DNA of 64,000 bases, taken from the NCBI RefSeq assembly GCF_000389965.1, contig NC_021191.1, forward strand, positions 993,501-1,057,500, given 5' to 3'. Positions 48,491 to 56,463 of this stretch are shown piece after piece (within the stretch, counting starts at the first letter, position 1; every line of letters begins with the position of its first letter). The notes beneath the pieces were generated by a model that was not told where the DNA came from, made no database searches, and was given only the letters and a program-made list of their open reading frames with translations. The DNA comes from Actinoplanes sp. N902-109. Lineage in GTDB: Bacteria; Actinomycetota; Actinomycetes; Mycobacteriales; Micromonosporaceae. The translations under genes were made by a program, and so were the position numbers.

Positions 48491-49041
48491 CCCCGGCCGG
48501 CGTCGTCGTGCTCACCGATCGGGGGCTCGCCGCCGGGCCGTTGCCCGAGGTGGTCGCGCAAGCGGTCCGCGGCGGCGCGGCGTGGGTCATCCTGCGCGAC
48601 AAGGATCTCCCGTACGCCCGGAGAGCAGCCCTCGCCCGCACGTTACGGACAGTGGCCCCGGATCGCGTCATCGTTGCCGGTCCGGACCCGCTCGGCGGCA
48701 ACGCCGTGCACCTGTCGGCCCGCGACCGGCTCGACGAACGGGTGGACCTCGTCGGCCGGTCCTGGCACGGCACCGAGCTGCTGTCCGATGAGGACTATGT
48801 GACGCTGTCCCCGATCTACCCGACCGCGTCGAAACCGGGATACGGGCCCGCGCTCGGCCCGGTGCACGCCGCGGCGCTGGCGGGGGACCGGCCGTGGCTG
48901 GCGCTCGGCGGGGTGGACTCACCGGCCCGGGCCGCCGCCTGCGTGGCGGCGGGCGCCGCCGGGGTGGCCGTCATGGGTGCGGTCATGCGAGCCGCCGACC
49001 CCGGCCGGGTTGTGCGCGAGCTCGTGGCGGCGGTGTCATGA
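48484..49041 (+). CDS. TenI-like ThiE homologue (thiazole tautomerase candidate)
   Basis: 185 residues, a second ThiE-fold protein in the operon. Its active-site segments fit TenI better than ThiE: the loop reads LSPIYPTASKPGYGPALG and the pyrophosphate-binding residues of ThiE are mostly missing. TenI isomerises the thiazole product of ThiG. An alternative is an inefficient or specialised ThiE. The ATG at 48484 (or GTG at 48487) overlaps thiG. It overlaps thiD by four bases. Confidence 0.78.
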   Translation: MVTPAGVVVLTDRGLAAGPLPEVVAQAVRGGAAWVILRDKDLPYARRAALARTLRTVAPDRVIVAGPDPLGGNAVHLSARDRLDERVDLVGRSWHGTELLSDEDYVTLSPIYPTASKPGYGPALGPVHAAALAGDRPWLALGGVDSPARAAACVAAGAAGVAVMGAVMRAADPGRVVRELVAAVS

Positions 49042-49796
49042 CCCCGGTCGTGGTGCTGACGATCGCGGGCTCGGACTCCGGCGGGGGCGCGGGCATCCAG
49101 GCCGACCTCAAGACGTTCGCTGCGCTCGGGGTGTACGGCACGTCGGTGCTCACCGCGATCACCGCGCAGAACACCCGCGGGGTGACGGCTGTGCACCAGG
49201 TGCCGCCGGAGATCGTGGCGGCGCAGCTCGACGCGGTGCTCGGCGACTTCGAGGTGGCGGCGGTCAAGGTCGGCATGGTGGGTGACCCGGCCGTCGCCGA
49301 GGTGCTCGCCGCGCGGGCGGCGGTGCTGCCCAACCTGGTCGTCGATCCGGTGCTGGTGGCCACCAGCGGGAGCCGGTTGTCGAATGTCGCGGCGGTGGCG
49401 CCGCTGGTGGCGTACGCGAAGGTCCTGACGCCGAACCGGCACGAAGCCGGCGCCCTGCTCGATCGCCCGGTCACGACGGCCGGGGAGATGGTCACGGCGG
49501 CGGCCGACCTGGGTGCCCGGGGGCCGGACGCCGTGGTGTTGACCGGCAGCGAGGAGGCGGTCGACGTGCTGCACCACGCCGGGCGGAGCACGACGCTGCG
49601 CGGCGAACCGGTGCCGACGCTCAACAACCACGGATCGGGGTGCACGTTCTCGGCCGCGATCGCCGCGCGGCTGGCCCTCGGTGACGACGTGCCCACGGCG
49701 GTGCGGGCCGCCAAGTCCTATGTCGCGCGGGCGCTGGCCGGCGGTCGTGACTGGAAGCTCGGCTCGGGTCCGGGACCGTTGCACCACTTTTCTTGA
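49038..49796 (+). CDS. thiD: Hydroxymethylpyrimidine/phosphomethylpyrimidine kinase
   Basis: 252 residues, ribokinase fold. It phosphorylates HMP and HMP-P. The N-terminal TIAGSDSGGGAGIQADLK is the substrate loop. The C-terminal TLNNHGSGCTFSAAIAA is the anion hole with the catalytic region. ATG in an ATGA overlap with the TenI-like gene; thiC follows after 13 nt. Confidence 0.95.
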   Translation: MTPVVVLTIAGSDSGGGAGIQADLKTFAALGVYGTSVLTAITAQNTRGVTAVHQVPPEIVAAQLDAVLGDFEVAAVKVGMVGDPAVAEVLAARAAVLPNLVVDPVLVATSGSRLSNVAAVAPLVAYAKVLTPNRHEAGALLDRPVTTAGEMVTAAADLGARGPDAVVLTGSEEAVDVLHHAGRSTTLRGEPVPTLNNHGSGCTFSAAIAARLALGDDVPTAVRAAKSYVARALAGGRDWKLGSGPGPLHHFS

Positions 49797-49809
49797 CTAC
49801 GGAGGAAAA

Positions 49810-51393
49810 ATGCGCAAAAAGGTGTACGTCGAGGGGTCGCGGCCGGACATCCGGGTGCCGTTCGCGGAGATCGAGCTGACCGGGGACAACCCGCCGGTGC
49901 GGCTGTACGACACGGCCGGACCCGGCAGCGATCCCGAGACCGGACTGCCGCCGTTGCGTGGCCCGTGGATCGCGGCTCGCGGCGATGTCGCGCCGGTCGC
50001 CGGAGCGGGCACCCCGCTGGCCGGGGACCGTCCGACCCAGCTGGCGTACGCGCGGGCCGGGATCGTGACCGACGAGATGGAGTTCGTCGCGATCCGGGAA
50101 GGCGTCGCGCCGGAGGTCGTGCGCGAGGAGATCGCCGCCGGCCGGGCCGTGCTGCCGGTCAACGTCAACCACCCGGAGAGCGAACCGATGATCATCGGCT
50201 CGCGCTTCCTGGTGAAGGTCAACGCCAACATCGGCACGTCCGCCGTCACCTCCTCGATCGCCGAGGAGGTCGACAAGCTGACCTGGGCCACCCGCTGGGG
50301 CGCCGACACGGTGATGGACCTGTCCACCGGCAAGCGCATCCACGAGACCCGGGAAGCCATCGTGCGCAACTCCGCGGTGCCGATCGGGACCGTGCCGATC
50401 TACCAGGCGCTGGAGAAAGTCGGCGGCGACCCGGTGCAGCTGTCCTGGGAAGTGTTCCGGGAGACCGTGATCGAGCAGGCCGAGCAGGGCGTGGACTACA
50501 TGACCGTGCACGCCGGGGTGCTGCTGCCCTACGTGCCGCTGGCGGTCGACCGGGTCACCGGGATCGTGTCGCGCGGTGGGTCGATCATGGCCGCCTGGTG
50601 CCTGGCGCACCATCAGGAGAACTTCCTGTACGAGAACTTCGCCGAGCTGTGCACGATCCTGGCGCGCTACGACGTCACGTTCTCGCTCGGCGACGGGCTG
50701 CGGCCGGGGTCGATCGCCGACGCCAACGACGCGGCCCAGTTCGCCGAGCTGCGCACGCTGGGCGAGCTCACCCACGTCGCCTGGGAGCACGGCGTGCAGG
50801 TGATGATCGAGGGCCCGGGGCACGTACCCATGCACAAGATCAAGGAGAACGTCGACCTGCAGCAGGAGCTGTGCGCCGGCGCGCCGTTCTACACCCTCGG
50901 ACCGCTGACCACCGACATCGCACCGGCGTACGACCACATCACCTCGGCGATCGGCGCGGCGATGATCGGCATGTTCGGCACCGCGATGCTGTGTTACGTC
51001 ACCCCGAAGGAGCACCTGGGGCTGCCCGACCGCGACGACGTGAAGGCCGGGGTGATCGCGTACAAGATCGCCGCCCACGCCGCGGACCTCGCCAAGGGCC
51101 ACCCCGGCGCGCAGGCCTGGGACGACGCGCTGTCCAAGGCCCGCTTCGAGTTCCGCTGGGAGGACCAGTTCAACCTCGCGCTCGACCCGGACACCGCGCG
51201 GGCCTATCACGACGCCACGCTGCCCGCCGCACCCGCGAAGACCGCGCACTTCTGCTCGATGTGCGGGCCGAAGTTCTGCTCCATGAAGATCACCCAGGAG
51301 CTGAAGGACTACGCCGCGCAGGGCATGAAGGATAAGAGCGACGAGTTCCTGAACGCGGGCGGCCGGGTGTACCTCCCGGTCACGTCGGCCTGA
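49810..51393 (+). CDS. thiC: Phosphomethylpyrimidine synthase ThiC
   Basis: 527 residues. This radical-SAM enzyme rearranges AIR to HMP-P. The C-terminal cluster motif CSMCGPKFCSMK (CxxCxxxxC, near residue 480) binds the 4Fe-4S centre. VNVNHPE, MIEGPGHVPMHKI and DGLRPG are typical. The ATG at 49810 is four bases after GGAGG. It is the last gene of the thiamine operon and converges with a ribonuclease gene four bases away. Confidence 0.95.
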   Translation: MRKKVYVEGSRPDIRVPFAEIELTGDNPPVRLYDTAGPGSDPETGLPPLRGPWIAARGDVAPVAGAGTPLAGDRPTQLAYARAGIVTDEMEFVAIREGVAPEVVREEIAAGRAVLPVNVNHPESEPMIIGSRFLVKVNANIGTSAVTSSIAEEVDKLTWATRWGADTVMDLSTGKRIHETREAIVRNSAVPIGTVPIYQALEKVGGDPVQLSWEVFRETVIEQAEQGVDYMTVHAGVLLPYVPLAVDRVTGIVSRGGSIMAAWCLAHHQENFLYENFAELCTILARYDVTFSLGDGLRPGSIADANDAAQFAELRTLGELTHVAWEHGVQVMIEGPGHVPMHKIKENVDLQQELCAGAPFYTLGPLTTDIAPAYDHITSAIGAAMIGMFGTAMLCYVTPKEHLGLPDRDDVKAGVIAYKIAAHAADLAKGHPGAQAWDDALSKARFEFRWEDQFNLALDPDTARAYHDATLPAAPAKTAHFCSMCGPKFCSMKITQELKDYAAQGMKDKSDEFLNAGGRVYLPVTSA

Positions 51394-51397
51394 CCGG

Positions 51398-51844
51398 TCA
51401 GAGTTTGTAGAAGTTGGCGTAGTGGTCGGGGGTGAACCAGGTCTCCTTCGTGGACCGGTTCACCACGATCCGGTAAGCGTCCCGTGCGGCGCCCCGGGCC
51501 CGCGAGTAGACGTCGTACTCGTTGTAGGTCGCGTTGGCGGGCAGCTGACCCTCGTCGTTGCGGAAGGTGCCGCCGGTGTAGTTGTACTGGCCGTACGGCC
51601 AGGCGTACCAGCCGGCGGTGGTCGGCCAGCCCAGCGAGCTCCAGCCGGTGCGCGCGGTCCGGGCGGCCGAGCATTGCGACAGGGTGCAGGTCGAATACAC
51701 CGAGGCCTGCGCGGCCGGGGTGCGCTCCGGGGCGACCACGGCCGGGGCGACCAGGGCGCCGCCGGTGAGGGCGAAGACGACAGCGACCGCAGAGAGCAGG
51801 CGCCGCAGACGGGTGGGGCGGGGTGCCGGTGCGTGCAGAGTCAT
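51398..51844 (-). CDS. Secreted guanyl-specific ribonuclease (barnase/RNase Sa family)
   Basis: 148 residues. The N-terminus has an Arg-rich start, a hydrophobic stretch (LLSAVAVVFALTGGALV) and APAAQA before the mature part, so it is a signal peptide. The last ~65 residues match microbial guanyl-specific RNases: FRNDEGQLP, YNEYDV with the catalytic glutamate, AYRIVV with an arginine, and PDHYANF with the catalytic histidine. It should cleave RNA after G outside the cell. No barstar-like inhibitor gene lies next to it. Confidence 0.84.
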   Translation of the reverse strand: MTLHAPAPRPTRLRRLLSAVAVVFALTGGALVAPAVVAPERTPAAQASVYSTCTLSQCSAARTARTGWSSLGWPTTAGWYAWPYGQYNYTGGTFRNDEGQLPANATYNEYDVYSRARGAARDAYRIVVNRSTKETWFTPDHYANFYKL

Positions 51845-51914
51845 GCCCTCATCGTGGGGGCCGCCGGGTCCGGACGGTACCTACCGGACCGATCATTACA
51901 TTGACGTTAGCCTA

Positions 51915-53411
51915 TCAGTTACCCAGCCCGCTCACCCAGTCCACGTAGTCCTCGTCCTTGCGGCGGCGCAGCCCGAACCGGTTCTTGCCGCCGCCCTGCC
52001 GGGGCAGGATCGTCGCCGGGTCGGTCACCGGTTCGCCGATCGGCCGGGACAGCCGCGGGGTGGTGTCCGCGACCGGCGGCGACACCGGGCGGGGCGGGTT
52101 CGCCGGTTGCAGCGGGGTGGCCGGCGTCGGCTCGGGCAGCGGCGCGCTGACCGGGGTGGGCTCCGGCACCAGCGGCTCGGCGGCGCGGGACCGGGCACCC
52201 GGCTGGGTGCCGCGCCCCGGCCGGCCGGCGGCGGGCTGGAGCACCTCGGGCGGCAACGGCCGGGTCGCCGGCTCCGGCACGTAGGGCTTGGCGGACTTGG
52301 CCGGTCCGGCGGTGGCGAACCCGTCGAACGGCGGCCCGCTGTGCCGGGCCTCGGGTGCCTTCGGCTCCGGCGACGCCGGCTCCGGGAACTTGGGCTCGGT
52401 GTCGAAGACCGCGGTGTCGGCCGGGCGCAGCGGGGTTTCGCCGGCGGTGGCACTGCCGGCGGCCGCGATCGCCGATTCCTTCTGCTCGGGGCGGCGCGGC
52501 AGCGGCGGGCGGTCCGGGGTGGGATTGTCCGGGCCGGCGGGCTCCTCGTCCTCGACGACCACCGGGCGGCGCAGCACCGCGGCCAGCACCGAGCCGAGCA
52601 CGCCCGCACCGGTGGCGGTCATCGCCGCCCAGTACGGCGTCATCTGGTAGCGGTCGTCGCTCGAGCCCGGACCGGCGATCAGATAGGCCACCGTCAGCAG
52701 GGCGGGGCCGGGCAGACCGGCCAGCGCGATGGTCAGCGTCGGCAGCTCCCGGCGGCGCGCGACCCAGCCCAGCAGCACGCCGATCACCAGGGCCAGGGCC
52801 GGCATCGTGGCCAGCGCCGTCCGCTGGGTCACCGATGCGGGCAGGAACGTCGCGTCCAGCACGCCCAGCCGTACGGCGGGCAGCGGGTCGCTCGGGGCCA
52901 GCGACGGCGCCACCGAGACCAGCGCGAGCACGCCGATGACGATGCTCATCGCCGCCAGACTCCACCGGGCCACCGCCTGCGCCAGCGCGCCCCAGGCGGC
53001 GAACACGCCGACCAGCGCGCCGATGCCGGTGCAGATCGCGATCACGACCACCGCGTCGACCCCGGCGACCTGGGCCGTGCGGGCGGGCTGCATGGTCAGC
53101 GGCACCACCGCGGCGGCTCCGATCGCCGCAGCGAACGACAGCGCCAGCTCGGTGCCCACTCCGCCGCGGGAGCCGGGCGCCCAGCGGCGCAGCATGCGCG
53201 CCCCGGCGACGGCGCCGACAACGGCCGCCACCATCGGGAACCAGGTCACCCACGCGAGCTGCGCGGTCCACTGGTCACGCGCGGTGACGTCGACGACCCG
53301 GGTGAGGCGGACGATGCCGAGCCCGTACGCCATGCCCAGCTCGCCGGCGGCGGTCAGAGCGCCAACACCGAGGGTGGCGAAGAACGCCTTGACCCAGGTC
53401 CGAAATGCCAT
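51915..53411 (-). CDS. Multi-pass membrane protein with Pro-rich C-terminal tail
   Basis: 498 residues. The first ~300 residues contain about eight hydrophobic helices. The remaining ~190 are a Pro/Ala/Glu-rich, probably disordered cytoplasmic tail ending in basic KNRFGLRRRKDEDYVDWVSGL. I chose the ATG at 53411 because TAACCT lies about 7 nt upstream, suggesting a leaderless mRNA; the open frame extends 15 codons further without support. I do not recognise a function. Confidence 0.75.
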   Translation of the reverse strand: MAFRTWVKAFFATLGVGALTAAGELGMAYGLGIVRLTRVVDVTARDQWTAQLAWVTWFPMVAAVVGAVAGARMLRRWAPGSRGGVGTELALSFAAAIGAAAVVPLTMQPARTAQVAGVDAVVVIAICTGIGALVGVFAAWGALAQAVARWSLAAMSIVIGVLALVSVAPSLAPSDPLPAVRLGVLDATFLPASVTQRTALATMPALALVIGVLLGWVARRRELPTLTIALAGLPGPALLTVAYLIAGPGSSDDRYQMTPYWAAMTATGAGVLGSVLAAVLRRPVVVEDEEPAGPDNPTPDRPPLPRRPEQKESAIAAAGSATAGETPLRPADTAVFDTEPKFPEPASPEPKAPEARHSGPPFDGFATAGPAKSAKPYVPEPATRPLPPEVLQPAAGRPGRGTQPGARSRAAEPLVPEPTPVSAPLPEPTPATPLQPANPPRPVSPPVADTTPRLSRPIGEPVTDPATILPRQGGGKNRFGLRRRKDEDYVDWVSGLGN

Positions 53412-53463
53412 GACCGGCAGGTTACGGAATGCGCCTCGGTGACCGCCAGTCCGCATGGCTGTT

Positions 53464-53501
53464 CTTAAGGCTGGCCAAAATTGCGGTTAGGTCTCCTTAA
53501 G
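53464..53501. promoter_or_regulatory. Inverted repeat upstream of the membrane-protein gene
   Basis: CTTAAGG (53464-53470) and CCTTAAG (53495-53501) are perfect inverted 7-mers, each itself near-palindromic, with centres about three helical turns apart. They lie upstream of the 53411 start and after the LLM gene stop. AT-rich in a GC-rich region; an operator is possible. Confidence 0.4.
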
Positions 53502-53529
53502 TTCATCGATGTCTCGGTTGTACGCAGCG

Positions 53530-54459
53530 TCACAGGTCTCGTACGTGCGGCAGGACCTCGCCGGCGATCAGGTCGACGTGGTCGTGATCGGACAAATCGA
53601 TCACCCGGAGGTGAACCCGGGTGGTGCCGATCGCGGCCAGCTCGCCCAGCCGCTGGACGAGCGCCCCGGGTGAGCCCACCACCGGGTCCTCCGGCGGGAG
53701 GGCGCTGGGTACGTGCAGCGGGGCGGCGCGGCGGGCGGCTTCGGCCGTCGAGCGCCCGATTGCCGCGACGACTCCGGCGGAGAGGGCGAGCTTGCGGCCG
53801 TACCGCTCACCCGCCTGCCGGACCCGGTCGAAAGCCGCAGCCGTCTCGGCCACCGACTTGAACGGCACGTTGTACTCGTCGGCGAACCGGGCGGCCAGGT
53901 CGGGGGTGCGGCGCGGACCCTTGCCGCCGACGATCACCGGCGGGCCGGGGCGCTGCACCGGCTTGGGCAGCGCGGGTGCGTCCACCAGCCGGTAGTGCTC
54001 GCCCTCGTGGGAGAACGAGGCGCCCTCCGGGGTCGCCCACAGGCCGGTGATGATGGCCAGCTGCTCGGCGAGCTGATCGAAGCGCTCGGCCACCGGGGGG
54101 AACGGGATGCCGTACGAGCGGTGTTCGCGCTCGAACCAACCGGCGCCCATGCCCAGCTCGACGCGGCCGCCGCTCATCGCATCCACCTGGGCCACCATGA
54201 TCGCCAGCGGGCCCGGGTGCCGGAAGGTCACCGAGTTGACCAGTGTGCCCAGCCGCAACCGGGACGTCTCGCGGGCCAGCCCGGCCAGGGTGAGCCAGGC
54301 GTCGGTGGGCCCGGGCAGCCCCGGATCGGCGCCCATCGCTTGATAGTGGTCGGCGCGGAAGAAGCCGTCGAAACCCGCGGCCTCGGCGTGCTGGGCAAGT
54401 CTGAGCTGGTCGTCGTAGGTGGCGCCGCGGTGCGGCTCGATGAACAGGCTGACGCGCAT
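53530..54459 (-). CDS. LLM-class (F420-dependent) oxidoreductase
   Basis: 309 residues, luciferase-like TIM barrel. MRVSLFIEPHRG, FFRADHYQAMGAD, LGTLVNSVTFRHPGPLA and ELGMGAGWFEREH match F420-dependent family members. The substrate is unknown. I chose the ATG at 54459 with GAGG upstream; the longer open frame begins inside the divergent promoter region. It is transcribed divergently from the NMT1-like transporter operon. Confidence 0.85.
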   Translation of the reverse strand: MRVSLFIEPHRGATYDDQLRLAQHAEAAGFDGFFRADHYQAMGADPGLPGPTDAWLTLAGLARETSRLRLGTLVNSVTFRHPGPLAIMVAQVDAMSGGRVELGMGAGWFEREHRSYGIPFPPVAERFDQLAEQLAIITGLWATPEGASFSHEGEHYRLVDAPALPKPVQRPGPPVIVGGKGPRRTPDLAARFADEYNVPFKSVAETAAAFDRVRQAGERYGRKLALSAGVVAAIGRSTAEAARRAAPLHVPSALPPEDPVVGSPGALVQRLGELAAIGTTRVHLRVIDLSDHDHVDLIAGEVLPHVRDL

Positions 54460-54615
54460 GCACGAACCTCGAAATTTCAAGCCATCGATCGGGTGACAAG
54501 GCGATCGTCACGGACTGTCCGAGAAGGCTACCGTGCGTTGACCCCCTTCGATGATCGCTTAGCGTTGCCATACGCTTACGACGAGTTCTCAACACCCCCT
54601 CGGTTGGGAAGGATC
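54460..54615. other. Divergent intergenic region, LLM gene and ABC importer
   Basis: 156 nt. TTGACC at 54538-54543 is a good -35 candidate toward the importer, but no clean -10 with normal spacing follows. No gene or terminator is seen. Confidence 0.35.
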
Positions 54616-55653
54616 ATGGTGCAAAGAAGGACATTCACCCGTACGGCGCTCGCCGCAGCCCTGGCTGTGACGCTGACCGCCACCGGGTGCAGCGACGACA
54701 GCAGTTCCTCGGGCAGTGCGTCGCAATCGCTGGAGAAAATCACCTACCTGACGTCGTTCGGCACCTTCGGCCGGGACGCCTACGCCTACGTCGCCCAGGA
54801 GAAGGGCTACTTCCGCGACGCCGGGTTCGACGTCGAGATCAAGCCGGGCAACGGCAGCCTCGAGAACGTCAAGGCCGTGGTCGGCGGGCAGGCCCAGTTC
54901 ACCCCGATCGACCTCACCGGCGGCCTGCTCGCCGCCGGCGGCGCCAACGGTCAGGCCAAGGTGGCCGGCTTCACCGCGATCGCGGCGATCCAGCAGCGCA
55001 CCATGGCGGCGATCATGTCCCTGGACGGCTACGGCATCAAGGCGCCCGCGGATCTGGAGGGCAAGACCCTGGCCGACACCCCCGGCTCGGTCGTGCGCAA
55101 CCTCTTCCCCACGTACGCCAAGCTGGCCAACGTGGACGCCAGCAAGGTCACGTTCGTCAACGGCAACGCGCAGACGCTGTTCGCCACGCTGACCACGCAC
55201 AAGGTCGACGGCATCGGGCAGTTCGTGGTCGGCAAGCCCACCATCGAGGGCATCGCCAAGAAGCCGGCGGTGCTGCTGCCCTACAGCGACGTCCTGCAGG
55301 ACCTGTACGGCAACGTGCTGATCACCAGCAGCACGTTTGCGCAGGACCACCCGGACAAGGTCAAAGCCTTCACCGGCGCCCTGCTCAAGGGGCTGCAGGA
55401 CGCGATCACCGACACCACCGGAGCCGGCAAGATCCTGCAGAAGTACGTGCCCACTGCCAACCCCGCCGCCGCCGCGGCCGAGTTGGTGCTGATGGGCCCG
55501 TTCGTCCGGTCGGAGGCGGCCGGGGTGCCGGTCGGCGCGCTGGACGCCAAGCGGGTGGCCCGCGGCATCGCGATCCTGAAGGGTTCCGGGCAGATCCCGA
55601 CCGGTCTCACGCCCGAGCAGGTCATCACGTTCGACCTGGTGCCGAACTCCTGA
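54616..55653 (+). CDS. ABC transporter substrate-binding lipoprotein, NMT1/THI5-like
   Basis: 345 residues. The N-terminus has RR, a hydrophobic stretch and the lipobox LTATGC, so the mature protein is a lipoprotein anchored at Cys-25. It belongs to the NMT1/NrtA/SsuA type (YVAQEKGYFRDAGFDVEI, ANVDASKVTFVNGN, LITSSTFAQDHPDKV). Ligands of this family include HMP precursors, nitrate, sulfonates and taurine. The thiamine operon 3 kb away makes a pyrimidine precursor a possibility only. The ATG follows GGAAGGATC. It overlaps the permease by one base. Confidence 0.86.
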   Translation: MVQRRTFTRTALAAALAVTLTATGCSDDSSSSGSASQSLEKITYLTSFGTFGRDAYAYVAQEKGYFRDAGFDVEIKPGNGSLENVKAVVGGQAQFTPIDLTGGLLAAGGANGQAKVAGFTAIAAIQQRTMAAIMSLDGYGIKAPADLEGKTLADTPGSVVRNLFPTYAKLANVDASKVTFVNGNAQTLFATLTTHKVDGIGQFVVGKPTIEGIAKKPAVLLPYSDVLQDLYGNVLITSSTFAQDHPDKVKAFTGALLKGLQDAITDTTGAGKILQKYVPTANPAAAAAELVLMGPFVRSEAAGVPVGALDAKRVARGIAILKGSGQIPTGLTPEQVITFDLVPNS

Positions 55654-56423
55654 TGCGGCGCGGCACCGTCACGCTGCTGGCCTGGCCCGCGCTGGGCCTG
55701 GTGATCGCGATCGGGGCCTGGTGGGGCGTCACCGCGCTGTTCGGGGTCAACCCGGTCGTACTGCCGGCACCGTCCGATGTGGCCGACGGCTTCCACCGGC
55801 TGTCCGGCACCTTGGTCACGGAGGCCTGGCACACTGCGGCGGCAACCCTGCTGGGTTTCGCCCTCTCGGTGGCGGCCGGCGTGCTGATCGGCTCGGCGAT
55901 CGCGGCCTGGCGTCCGGTCGAGCGGATGTTCTCGCCGCTGCTGGTGGCGTTCAACGCGGTGCCCAAGGTGGCGCTGGCCCCGCTGATGCTGATCTGGTTC
56001 GGCTACGGGCGCACACCGGTGCTCGCGATGGCGTTCATGGTCTGCTTCTTCCCGATCGTGCTGGGCACCGCCACCGGCTTGACCAGCACCCCGGCCGAAT
56101 TGGCCGACCTGGTCCGGGTGATGGACGCCTCGCGGTTGCAGGCCTTCCGGCGGGTGCGGCTGCCGGCCGCGCTGCCGCATTTGTTCGTCGGGCTCAAGGT
56201 CGGCCTGCCGCTTGCGGTGATCGGGGTGGTCGTCGGCGAGATGCAGTACGGCGAGAGCGGCCTCGGCATGATCATCGTGCAGACCAGCGGACAGGGGGAC
56301 ACCCCGACCGCGTTCGCCGCCATCGTGCTGCTCGCCGTGCTGAGCATCGTGCTGTATTACCTGCTCGCCCTGATCGAGCGGCTGGCACTGCCCTGGGTGC
56401 GCGCGACCACGTCGGCCCGATGA
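55653..56423 (+). CDS. ABC transporter permease
   Basis: 256 residues with six predicted membrane helices. The cytoplasmic coupling loop is visible (MDASRLQAFRRVRLPAALPH, the EAA-like motif) and APLMLIWFGYG is typical of SsuC/ThiX-type permeases. It is coupled to the binding-protein gene by a one-base overlap. No ATPase gene follows: the next gene is on the opposite strand. The complex must therefore borrow an ATPase encoded elsewhere. Confidence 0.88.
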   Translation: MRRGTVTLLAWPALGLVIAIGAWWGVTALFGVNPVVLPAPSDVADGFHRLSGTLVTEAWHTAAATLLGFALSVAAGVLIGSAIAAWRPVERMFSPLLVAFNAVPKVALAPLMLIWFGYGRTPVLAMAFMVCFFPIVLGTATGLTSTPAELADLVRVMDASRLQAFRRVRLPAALPHLFVGLKVGLPLAVIGVVVGEMQYGESGLGMIIVQTSGQGDTPTAFAAIVLLAVLSIVLYYLLALIERLALPWVRATTSAR

Positions 56424-56428
56424 GGAAA

Positions 56429-56453
56429 GGCGTCCCCGGAGGCCGGGGACGCC
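56429..56453. terminator. Bidirectional hairpin terminator
   Basis: GGCGTCCCCG (56429-56438) and CGGGGACGCC (56444-56453) form a perfect 10-bp stem with a 5-nt loop, between the convergent permease and binding-protein genes. Confidence 0.75.
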
Positions 56454-56463
56454 TGACGGTCGG

